Source of the DNA: JBHYDC01 sp051861205 | GTDB taxonomy: Bacteria > Pseudomonadota > Alphaproteobacteria > Rhizobiales > Pleomorphomonadaceae | Assembly (NCBI GenBank): GCA_051861205.1 | Contig: JBHYDC010000014.1 | Location: 1 to 64,000, forward strand | Length of the DNA stretch: 64,000 nt | Reading direction: 5' to 3' | Shown here: piece after piece, positions 35,074-42,116 of the stretch | Layout: each line of letters begins with the position of its first letter | How positions within the stretch are numbered: position 1 is the first letter of the stretch | Notes under the pieces: generated by a model | Told to the model about the DNA's origin: nothing | Seen by the model: only the letters and a program-made list of their open reading frames with translations | The model's database searches: none | Position numbers and translations under genes: made by a program

Positions 35074-35577
35074 ATGAGCCATGGCCTCGAAGCTCTTTTG
35101 GAGCGCCTATTGGGCCCAGCCGATAGAGGCCGCTACGACTTCGACGCGCCAACGCGAACCGGCAAGCACAACGATGCCCTCGTCTGCCCCGAAGGATCGT
35201 GCCTGAGCGCCGATCCGAGCCTCGCGACACCCCTGTTCGCCATGCCTCCCGATAAGCTCTACGCCTCAATCCGCGCACGCCTCATCGCGCTGCCAGGTGC
35301 CGGCATCGTGGAGTAAGACGCAGCACAGGGCTGGTTCCGCGCAGTTGTGCGAACACCACGCCTGCGCTTTCCCGACACGGTATCCGTGCGCGTGACAGCG
35401 GCGGGCGACCGAGGGTCATCCCTCTGGCTCTACTCGCGCAGCCAGATCGGACAGTTCGACTTCGGTGCGAAAGAAAGCCGGCTTCGCAAACTCATTTACG
35501 AAGCCGGCCGAGATCTCCCACAGGCCGGAGCCCATGACGGATTCGCCGTGACGACAGCCGCGACCAATCGCAGCTAA
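35074..35577 (+). pseudogene. DUF1499 domain gene with an in-frame stop codon
   Basis: The frame from ATG 35074 gives the N-terminal half of a DUF1499 protein (RTGKHNDALVCPEGSC, then TPLFAMPPDKLYASIRA) and hits TAA at 35314-35316. Past the stop the same frame continues with DAAQGWFRAVVRTPRLRFPD and SSLWLYSRSQIGQFDFGAKE, the conserved C-terminal half, to TAA at 35575-35577. No frameshift is needed; a single base change of a Lys, Gln or Glu codon explains it. The product should be about 167 residues. It may be a decayed gene, a sequencing error, or stop read-through. DUF1499 proteins have no known function. Confidence 0.82.
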
Positions 35578-35586
35578 TCGCGAAAC

Positions 35587-35823
35587 TCAGGCTTCAACTT
35601 TGAGATCGATGGCCTTGGGCCCCTTGCCGCGCTTATCCGGCTCGGTGGCGAAAGAAACACGCAATCCGTTGTCCAGAATGTTCAGCCCCGACCGTTGCAC
35701 GGCGCTGACATGGACGAATACATCGTCACCCCCCGTATCGGGAACAATGAAGCCGTAACCTTTGGCTTCATTGAAGAACTTGACGATTCCGGTGTGCCTT
35801 TCGAGATCCTGCGTCATGGTCAT
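35587..35823 (-). CDS. Cold-shock domain protein
   Basis: The protein is 78 residues from the ATG at 35823 (MTMTQDLERH). The single cold-shock domain shows HTGIVKFFNEAKGYGFIVPD with RNP1 (KGYGFI) and DDVFVHVSAVQRSG with RNP2 (VFVHV), and ends with RGKGPKAIDLKVEA. It binds single-stranded nucleic acid and probably acts as an RNA chaperone. The start is not certain: the frame extends to 35919, and a GTG at 35832 is also possible; no good ribosome site is visible. It is convergent with the broken DUF1499 gene 9 bases away. Confidence 0.9.
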   Translation of the reverse strand: MTMTQDLERHTGIVKFFNEAKGYGFIVPDTGGDDVFVHVSAVQRSGLNILDNGLRVSFATEPDKRGKGPKAIDLKVEA

Positions 35824-36165
35824 GTCATTCACGGTAATCGACGCCGACGGCGCCCCCCTTGCTCCAGTTCCATCGGATAAGCCCAAGGCGGCCGATCCGA
35901 CCGCCGCTTGCCGATCCATTTCGGCTAAAGCGACGCCCCAAGGGTATGATATCGCGCTTTCTGCTGTAAAAAAGAGTAATTCTATCTATGCATGCAAATT
36001 ATGTACTAAGTGACATGCATATCATGACCCTGAAATGTGAGCCGAATTTCGCATGTTACTGTTACATATGACAAATATGTGACAAGCATTCGTGAGGCGG
36101 GCGCATGCCAGGCCGACACGTTATCGACATCCGTTGATGAGGCAGTCCCGACGCCTGTATCGGGA
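35824..36165. other. AT-rich upstream region of the cold-shock gene with two dyads
   Basis: The 342 bases between the cold-shock gene and the end of uvrB contain an AT-rich stretch (35960-36090) with two inverted repeats: TATGCATG ... CATGCATA (35987-35994 and 36014-36021, perfect) and GTTACATAT/ATATGTGAC (36061-36083, one mismatch). Both uvrB and the cold-shock gene are on the minus strand, so this stretch should hold the uvrB 3' end and the cold-shock promoter with a possibly long leader. No gene is visible. Confidence 0.55.
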
Positions 36166-38844
36166 TCAACGCCCGCGCCTGCCTTTTCGGCCGCTCGCGG
36201 TCCCCGCGGCGGTTCCGGGGCTTGCCCTTACGGGTTTTTCCCCACCCACCGGAACTTCAGTGCGACCCACGGTCATCTCGTCCAGATCGTTCTTGCGCAC
36301 TTTGCTCGCGGGCGGAAGGTTGGCGCTAGCGCCATATTTGCGGGCGCCGGTGAAGGCGCCGCCGGCCGCATCCACATCGCGCTGGCGGGCCAGCGGATCG
36401 TCGGCAATGGCAAGCTCCGTGGCCTGCAAGCGCTTGATCTCGTCGCGAAGACGCGCGGCCGTCTCGAATTCCAGGTTGGCGGCCGCATCCTTCATGCGCT
36501 TTTCCAAATCGGCGATATGGCCCTTGAGGTTGTGACCAACCAGCGCGCCCTCGTCGGCAAGACCGGTATCCACCCGCACATGGTCCTGCTCGTAGACGGA
36601 CTGGAGGATATCCCCGATCGACCGCCGCACGCTTTCCGGCGTGATGCTGTGCTGCACATTGTAGGCGAGTTGCTTCTCCCGCCGCCGCTCGGTTTCGGCG
36701 ATGGCGCGGTTCATGGAGCCTGTCATCTGATCGGCGTAAAGGATGACCCGGCCATCCACATTGCGGGCCGCGCGGCCGATCGTCTGCACGAGCGACGTCT
36801 CGGAGCGCAGGAACCCCTCCTTGTCCGCGTCCAAGATCGCCACAAGCGCGCACTCGGGAATATCAAGCCCTTCGCGCAAGAGGTTGATTCCGATCAGCAC
36901 ATCGAAGGCCCCGAGGCGCAAATCCCGCAGGATTTCAATGCGTTCCAGCGTTTCGATATCGGAGTGCATGTACCGCACCCGGATGCCGTGCTCATGAAGA
37001 TATTCGGTAAGATCCTCCGACATGCGCTTGGTCAGCGTGGTCACAAGCGTGCGATAGCCGGCCGCCGCCACTTGCCGCACCTCGCCCAGAAGATCGTCGA
37101 CCTGTGTCTTCGCCGGACGAATCTCGATGACCGGATCGACAAGCCCGGTTGGGCGAATCACCTGCTCGGCGAACGTGCCGCCGGATTGCTCCAGCTCCCA
37201 CGTCGCGGGCGTCGCGGACACGGCGATGGTTTGCGGGCGCATCGCGTCCCACTCCTCGAACCGCAGCGGCCGGTTGTCCATGCAGGACGGCAGACGGAAA
37301 CCATATTCGGCCAGCGTGGCCTTTCGGCGGAAGTCGCCTTTGTACATCGCGCCGATCTGCGGGACGGTAACGTGGCTCTCGTCCACGAACACCAGCGCGT
37401 TGTCGGGCAGATACTCGAACAGGGTCGGCGGCGGTTCGCCGGGGGCCCGGCCGGTCAGATAGCGCGAGTAGTTCTCGATGCCGGCGCATGATCCCGTCGC
37501 CTCCAACATCTCCAGATCGAACATGGTGCGCTGTTCCAGCCGCTGCGCTTCGAGCAGCCGGCCGTGATGGTTGAGTTCGATCAGCCGCGCCTTCAGCTCC
37601 GTCTTGATCGACTTCATCGCCTGCGCCAGCGTCGGCTTCGGCGTGACGTAATGCGAGTTGGCGTAGACCTTCACGGACTTGAGGTCCGCCGTTTTCTGAC
37701 CCGTCAGCGGGTCGAATTCCGTAATCGATTCAATCTCGTCCCCGAACAGCGAGATCCGCCATGCCCGGTCTTCCAAGTGGGCCGGAAACACCTCCACCGT
37801 ATCGCCTCGCACCCGGAAAGTGCCGCGCACGAAGCCGATGTCCTGACGCTTGTATTGCAAGGCCACGAGGTCGGCGAGAAGCTGGCGCTGATCGATCCGC
37901 TCGCCGATTTCGATCGAAAACGTCATCGCGGTATAGGTCTCGACCGAGCCGATACCGTAGATGCACGACACCGACGCCACGATGATCACATCGTCGCGCT
38001 CAAGCAGCGAGCGCGTCGCAGCATGGCGCATCCGGTCGATCTGCTCGTTGATCGACGATTCCTTCTCGATATAGGTGTCGGTGCGCGGGACGTAGGCTTC
38101 CGGCTGGTAATAGTCGTAGTAGGAAACAAAATACTCCACCGCATTATCCGGGAAGAACGACTTGAACTCCCCGTAAAGCTGCGCCGCCAGCGTCTTGTTG
38201 GGCGCCAGGATCAGCGCCGGCCGGTTCGTTGCCTCGATCACCTTGGCCATGGTGAAGGTCTTGCCTGAGCCGGTGACGCCGAGCAGCACCTGCGTCTTTT
38301 CCGCCTCCGAAATCCCCTGCACAAGGCTGGCGATGGCCGTCGGCTGGTCGCCCTTGGGCGAATACTCCGACTGAAGCTGGAACTGGATGCCGCCTTCCGA
38401 CTTTTCCGGCCGCGCCGGCCGGTGCGGGATCCAGCCGCCGTCCTTGAACACATCACGCCCGGCCTGGATCAACGCCTCCAGCGCCTTCACCGTCGCCGTA
38501 ACGCCCCCGGTCGGCAGCGCCGCCGCGTCTTCCAGGCTGACGGACATGCCCGCGACCGGATTGAGCCCGCCCTTGGCGCGCGCCTTCGGATCGGTCGTGC
38601 CGCCCATGGACGTACCGCGCGCACTCTTACCGCCGCGCACCGCATCCGGTTTGGCCGGCTTGCCGGGCTTCTTGACGTCGACACCGTCGAGATCTGCGCC
38701 CGCGATATCGCGCAGCCAATCCGAAACCGATCCGGCCAGCGGAATGCCTTCAAGCGCCGGTTGCGGCGATTCCCCGAAACCGGACGGCGTCGGATCATCG
38801 GCGGCATCGGGCCGGCGTGCGGGGGAGCGTTTTGAAGGAGCCAT
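36166..38844 (-). CDS. uvrB: Excinuclease ABC subunit UvrB
   Basis: The 892-residue helicase-like subunit loads UvrC at DNA damage. An N-terminal extension of about 153 residues, low-complexity at first (MAPSKRSPARRPDAADDPTP), precedes the usual start FQLQSEYSPKGDQPTAIASL. Walker A is LLGVTGSGKTFTMAKV, the beta-hairpin region is YYDYYQPEAYVPRTDTYIEK, Walker B is VFVDESHV, and helicase motif VI is QTIGRAARNVDGRVILYADQ. The C-terminal UVR domain reads ADLEKRMKDAAANLEFETAA. A basic Gly/Ser tail ends the protein. The extension is common in Rhizobiales. The ATG at 38844 was chosen over 38994. Confidence 0.96.
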   Translation of the reverse strand: MAPSKRSPARRPDAADDPTPSGFGESPQPALEGIPLAGSVSDWLRDIAGADLDGVDVKKPGKPAKPDAVRGGKSARGTSMGGTTDPKARAKGGLNPVAGMSVSLEDAAALPTGGVTATVKALEALIQAGRDVFKDGGWIPHRPARPEKSEGGIQFQLQSEYSPKGDQPTAIASLVQGISEAEKTQVLLGVTGSGKTFTMAKVIEATNRPALILAPNKTLAAQLYGEFKSFFPDNAVEYFVSYYDYYQPEAYVPRTDTYIEKESSINEQIDRMRHAATRSLLERDDVIIVASVSCIYGIGSVETYTAMTFSIEIGERIDQRQLLADLVALQYKRQDIGFVRGTFRVRGDTVEVFPAHLEDRAWRISLFGDEIESITEFDPLTGQKTADLKSVKVYANSHYVTPKPTLAQAMKSIKTELKARLIELNHHGRLLEAQRLEQRTMFDLEMLEATGSCAGIENYSRYLTGRAPGEPPPTLFEYLPDNALVFVDESHVTVPQIGAMYKGDFRRKATLAEYGFRLPSCMDNRPLRFEEWDAMRPQTIAVSATPATWELEQSGGTFAEQVIRPTGLVDPVIEIRPAKTQVDDLLGEVRQVAAAGYRTLVTTLTKRMSEDLTEYLHEHGIRVRYMHSDIETLERIEILRDLRLGAFDVLIGINLLREGLDIPECALVAILDADKEGFLRSETSLVQTIGRAARNVDGRVILYADQMTGSMNRAIAETERRREKQLAYNVQHSITPESVRRSIGDILQSVYEQDHVRVDTGLADEGALVGHNLKGHIADLEKRMKDAAANLEFETAARLRDEIKRLQATELAIADDPLARQRDVDAAGGAFTGARKYGASANLPPASKVRKNDLDEMTVGRTEVPVGGEKPVRASPGTAAGTASGRKGRRGR

Positions 38845-39060
38845 GCGCCCTAGATTGCGCGCAGCGACCGCGAACGCAAGAGGCAGAGCACAACCCTCCT
38901 GACAGCCCATGTCGGCAATGCGATCGGCCAGCCCGCGAGCATGTCCGATCGCCTGACGACAATCGCCGGTCCGGTGCCGGTTACGTCCGGACAAAACACC
39001 ACCTCAACCCGCCGCGCCGGGCGGGCAGCGCGGCCCGCGTTCCCGGTTCTGACGACCCTC

Positions 39061-39705
39061 TCAGTCAGCCGATTCGGACCCACGGCGAACTTGGGGCTTG
39101 TAGGAACGGTCGTTTCCGCCCAGCCAATCCGGAACGCGGATCGACCCCGTCATGTCTTCCGAGCGCCGAAGCCGACGCTCGCCGCCATCCTCGCGACCCT
39201 CCCGGTTGCGACTCCAATCGCGGTCCCGGTTGCGATTCCAATCGCGATCCCGGTCGCGATTCCAATCGCGATCCCGGTCGCGGCGCCAATCCCGATCGCG
39301 GGCCCGGTCCCAATCCCGCCGATGCGGCCGGTCCCAATCGCGATACCAGGGGCGATCGGTATACCAGCGGTCCCAATAGCCGAACCCGAATGTCACGCGT
39401 GGCACGACGACGCGCGGGCGGTACGGCACATAGGCCTGCTGCTCATCGTAAAAGATCGAGAGATAGCGCGCGGAAATCCAACCGCGCTCCCGATCAACCT
39501 CGACATCGCACCAAGTATAGCCCTGCAAACACCCAAACACCGCCACCGGAGCGCCGGCGGGAACGACGAGCACTCGCGGATACTGTGTGCCGGGGCCGGC
39601 GCGCAGATTGACGTTGCCTGTAGTGTAGCCGGTGGCCGCTTGCGCCGCCGCCGGAGCAGCGATGCCGGTCAGGGCCAAAAGCGCAGCATAAAACAATCGA
39701 CGCAT
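39061..39705 (-). CDS. Secreted SH3-domain protein with Arg-Asp-Trp repeat tail
   Basis: The 214-residue protein starts MRRLFYAALLALTGIAAPAA, a signal peptide, followed by a bacterial SH3 domain (residues about 25-90: TGNVNLRAGPGTQYPRVLVV, RGWISARYLSIFYD). The rest is low-complexity, with a run of D-W-N-R-D-R-D-R type repeats encoded by 24-bp tandem units at 39214-39357, and a hydrophilic tail. SH3b domains commonly bind cell-wall peptides; the repeat could associate with envelope polymers but this is not shown. The ATG at 39705 follows GGAAGGG. The gene sits downstream of nothing on its strand, with uvrB next. Confidence 0.85.
   Translation of the reverse strand: MRRLFYAALLALTGIAAPAAAQAATGYTTGNVNLRAGPGTQYPRVLVVPAGAPVAVFGCLQGYTWCDVEVDRERGWISARYLSIFYDEQQAYVPYRPRVVVPRVTFGFGYWDRWYTDRPWYRDWDRPHRRDWDRARDRDWRRDRDRDWNRDRDRDWNRNRDRDWSRNREGREDGGERRLRRSEDMTGSIRVPDWLGGNDRSYKPQVRRGSESAD
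39214..39357 (-). repeat. 24-bp tandem repeat inside the SH3 protein gene
   Basis: Six imperfect 24-bp units run from 39214 to 39357, starting CCAATCGCGGTCCCGGTTGC on the plus strand; units 1-3 are nearly identical and later ones drift. Each unit keeps the frame and encodes eight residues built on Asp-Trp and Arg-Asp. This is a coding minisatellite and probably varies in copy number between strains. Confidence 0.85.
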
Positions 39706-40028
39706 TGATTTCACCCTTCCGATCCTGCGAACCCCGCGAGTTCCAAACTGCGGATCGATGTTCGTTGCCAACGATGCCGGAGCCGGACTGAGCCCCCGCT
39801 GAACCCACCGTTCAGAAACCGTTCATGCCCTGGCTTAGGGACGCAGATTAACAGAAGAAAAAGCTTCGCCTGAAGCTAAGCCACTGATTTGAATAATATT
39901 TCCAGAAAGCAGCGAATTCCGGGGCACCCAAGGAACATATCCGCCAGCGCGATCGTTGCCTTTGTGATCCGTGCGGAAAGCGCCGCCCAAGCCGTCGAAT
40001 CAAGGCCATCGGCACAAAGAGGTTCGAG
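39706..40028. other. Intergenic region before the stress operon
   Basis: The 323 bases between the SH3 gene and the stress operon hold no gene. The EcfG-type promoter at 39932 is the only clear signal. Frames crossing the region on the minus strand, such as 39848-40450, overlap the operon and lack any known domain. Confidence 0.6.
39932..39957 (+). promoter_or_regulatory. EcfG (general stress sigma) promoter, perfect consensus
   Basis: GGAAC at 39932-39936 is followed by exactly 17 bases and CGTT at 39954-39957, the full consensus for the alphaproteobacterial general stress sigma factor EcfG. It lies 72 bases upstream of the Ndi-like gene and would start transcription a few bases past 39957. 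It matches the expected regulon: Ndi and DUF3618 genes are classic stress targets. The ecfG, phyR and nepR genes are outside the window. Confidence 0.75.
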
Positions 40029-40736
40029 ATGAGCACGACCCAATCGCCTGACGACAGGGCTCCAACCGAAAGCCGCGCCTCGGACACAACCGGCTTCACG
40101 GAACGGGCGCGCAAGGAAGCGGCCAACGTCGCCGATGCCGCCCGGGACAGCGTACGCACCCACGCCGACCGCAGCCGCGAGGCCGGCGCATCCGCCATCC
40201 ACGACGTTGCGGAGGCCGCCCGCACGGCGGCCGGGGAAATCGAACGCTCCTCGCCCGAACTCGCCCGATACGCGCATGACGCCGCCTCGGCCGTCGATCG
40301 CCTGTCGGACACCATACGCAATCGCAGCTTCGGCGATCTCATGCGCAGCGTTGACGACTTCGCGCGGCGCGAGCCCGTCGCCTTTTTCGGCGTGACGATG
40401 CTGGCCGGCTTCGCGGTATCCCGCTTCCTCGGCAGCTCGGCACGGCGCAATCACGGCGCTTGGACAGAGCCCGGCAACACCGCGTTCGGCAGCGACTACT
40501 TCTCCGAGGAGCGGCAAGCAAGCAGCACGATGCCCGGCGCGGCGATGGCGAGCCCGATGGGAACCGGCACGGCCGGCCCCACAACCTCGCCCCCTCCCAG
40601 CATGGCGACCAGGGTCTCGGGCGAGAGCGGCCCCGTGAGCCGTCCGCCGTCAACCGGAATGGGACTGGGATCGCAGCCGGCGCCCTCTCCTATCCCCCCG
40701 GTCAGATCCGACCTGCCCGAACCGCCTAAGCACTGA
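40029..40736 (+). CDS. Nutrient-deprivation-induced (NdiA)-like protein
   Basis: The 235-residue protein resembles the rhizobial nutrient-deprivation-induced protein: a helical, Ala-rich N-terminal half (TERARKEAANVADAARDSVR) and the segment RSFGDLMRSVDDFARREPVA followed by a short hydrophobic stretch FFGVTMLAGFAVSRFLGSSA (residues about 117-136). The C-terminus is Pro/Ser/Gly-rich and disordered. No enzymatic motif is present; such proteins are thought to attach to the inner membrane during stress. The ATG at 40029 has AGAGG upstream. It leads the operon behind the EcfG promoter. Confidence 0.75.
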   Translation: MSTTQSPDDRAPTESRASDTTGFTERARKEAANVADAARDSVRTHADRSREAGASAIHDVAEAARTAAGEIERSSPELARYAHDAASAVDRLSDTIRNRSFGDLMRSVDDFARREPVAFFGVTMLAGFAVSRFLGSSARRNHGAWTEPGNTAFGSDYFSEERQASSTMPGAAMASPMGTGTAGPTTSPPPSMATRVSGESGPVSRPPSTGMGLGSQPAPSPIPPVRSDLPEPPKH

Positions 40737-40746
40737 GGAACACGCC

Positions 40747-41139
40747 ATGGACGCTCCCGGCAACCGCTCGGTCCTCGATCTCTTCACGCAGCTCGTGGAC
40801 AACATGTCGCTCCTCTTCCGCAAGGAAGTGGAACTTGCCAAGACCGAAATGTCCCGCAACGCCTCCCGCGTCGGCGCCGGTCTAACCACCGCCGCCATCG
40901 GCGCCGTTCTGGTGATTCCGGCCCTGGTGCTGCTGCTCCAGTCCGCTGTCGTCTGGCTCGAAGCCTATGACGTGCCGGCCCGCTGGGGCGCGCTCATCGT
41001 CGGCATCGTCGTGGCGGTGATCGGGCTGTTGATGATCACGAGCGGCATGCGCGCGGCACGGGCCGTGCCCCTCGCGCCGCGCCGGACCACGACCCAATTG
41101 CAGCGCGACGCCGCCGTGGTGAGGGAGCAAGTCCGATGA
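40747..41139 (+). CDS. Phage-holin-superfamily (DUF1469) membrane protein
   Basis: The 130-residue protein has a cytoplasmic amphipathic start (VLDLFTQLVDNMSLLFRKEV, then LAKTEMSRNASRVGAG) and two membrane helices at about residues 42-65 and 78-100 (LVIPALVLLLQSAVVWLEAY; ALIVGIVVAVIGLLMITSG). This is the DUF1469/holin-X pattern; despite the name there is no phage here, and in alphaproteobacteria these are stress-linked envelope proteins. It lies 10 bases after the first gene and its stop overlaps the start of the third as ATGA, so the operon is tightly coupled. Confidence 0.9.
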   Translation: MDAPGNRSVLDLFTQLVDNMSLLFRKEVELAKTEMSRNASRVGAGLTTAAIGAVLVIPALVLLLQSAVVWLEAYDVPARWGALIVGIVVAVIGLLMITSGMRAARAVPLAPRRTTTQLQRDAAVVREQVR

Positions 41140-42086
41140 GCATTCACGACGATTACAAGAGCGCGGACGAGGTCGAGCTTGAAGTCGAGGAGGCCCGCGC
41201 CCGCCTGCGGATGACTTTGGAGGAAATCCGCAGCCGGCTGTCGCCCGGTCAAATGCTCGATCAGGCGCTGGACTATGCCCGTGCCTCCGGCGGCGCGGAA
41301 TTCAGCCGCAATCTCGGCCGTCAGGTGCGGGACAATCCGCTCCCCATCGCGCTGATCGGCGCAGGGATCAGCTGGCTGATGACGGCGGGGCGGATGGACC
41401 ATCACGGCAGCGGTGACCGCGTTCTGTCCGGCGACCGCATGGCGGGCGAGCAGCACAGGGGCCCGGCCGCGCGCGTCGCTTCCGCCGCATCCTCCGCCTA
41501 TCGCGGCGTTGCGGACACAGCAAGCGGTGTGGGCGGCAGTGTCGCAGGCGCTGGCGAACGGGCAAGCCGGCTGGCGCATGACGCGCGCGAGCGGATCTCC
41601 GGAATTGGCGAAACCGCTGCGGTCTATGCCGAAAGCGCGGCCGACACCGTCAGCCGCGTCCAGCATGGCGTCAGCGGATCGGTGAGGCGCATCATCGAAG
41701 AGCAGCCGCTGGTGCTCGGCGCGGTGGGGCTCGCCATCGGCGCGTTGCTCGGAGCGTCCTTCCCGGCCACACGCGCGGAAAATCGCGCCTTCGGCCGTGT
41801 CACTGACCGGGAGAAGGACCAAGCGGCCGATAGGGCGCGGCAAGGCTTGGACGAGGCCAAGCGCACCGCCGGCGACGTTGTGGCCGAAACCACCCGCGCG
41901 CTGGACGAGCGAGGCTCTCCGTCCCCGAGCATCGGCGAAAGGATGGGCGCGGCGGCCGCTTCGAGCCGTTCAGACCCCGCCGCCGAGCGGGCGCGCGGCG
42001 GCAACGGCGAGCGCGGCGATCCTGCCTTGCGCCAGAGCGAAACGGCTGCGGGCAGAAGCACCGCGCCCCCACGCGTCCCGGGCTGA
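41136..42086 (+). CDS. DUF3618 domain protein
   Basis: The 316-residue protein begins with the DUF3618 segment VELEVEEARARLRMTLEEIR SRL (residues about 9-31) and continues with FSRNLGRQVRDNPLPIALIG, a hydrophobic stretch with a helix break. A long Ala/Ser/Asp-rich linker follows, then IIEEQPLVLGAVGLAIGALL with a second short hydrophobic segment, and a disordered tail. The domain occurs in stress-induced alphaproteobacterial membrane proteins of unknown mechanism. It overlaps the holin-type gene by four bases and ends the operon, converging on the copper operon. Confidence 0.9.
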   Translation: MSIHDDYKSADEVELEVEEARARLRMTLEEIRSRLSPGQMLDQALDYARASGGAEFSRNLGRQVRDNPLPIALIGAGISWLMTAGRMDHHGSGDRVLSGDRMAGEQHRGPAARVASAASSAYRGVADTASGVGGSVAGAGERASRLAHDARERISGIGETAAVYAESAADTVSRVQHGVSGSVRRIIEEQPLVLGAVGLAIGALLGASFPATRAENRAFGRVTDREKDQAADRARQGLDEAKRTAGDVVAETTRALDERGSPSPSIGERMGAAAASSRSDPAAERARGGNGERGDPALRQSETAAGRSTAPPRVPG

Positions 42087-42116
42087 ACCGATCGCGAACT
42101 TTCACCGCACCGGGCG

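Noticed and set aside
36037..37491. A 484-codon plus-strand frame opposite uvrB
   Set aside because: Antisense shadow of the uvrB 3' part; no known domain.
38845..39060. LexA (SOS) box upstream of uvrB
   Set aside because: I looked for GAAC-N7-GAAC or GTTC-N7-GTTC in the visible upstream region and did not find one.
39214..39357. Possible CRISPR or intergenic repeat
   Set aside because: The 24-bp repeat is in frame within a gene with a signal peptide and has no spacers.
40747..41139. Prophage remnant suggested by the holin-type protein
   Set aside because: No other phage gene is near, and this family is common in alphaproteobacterial stress operons.
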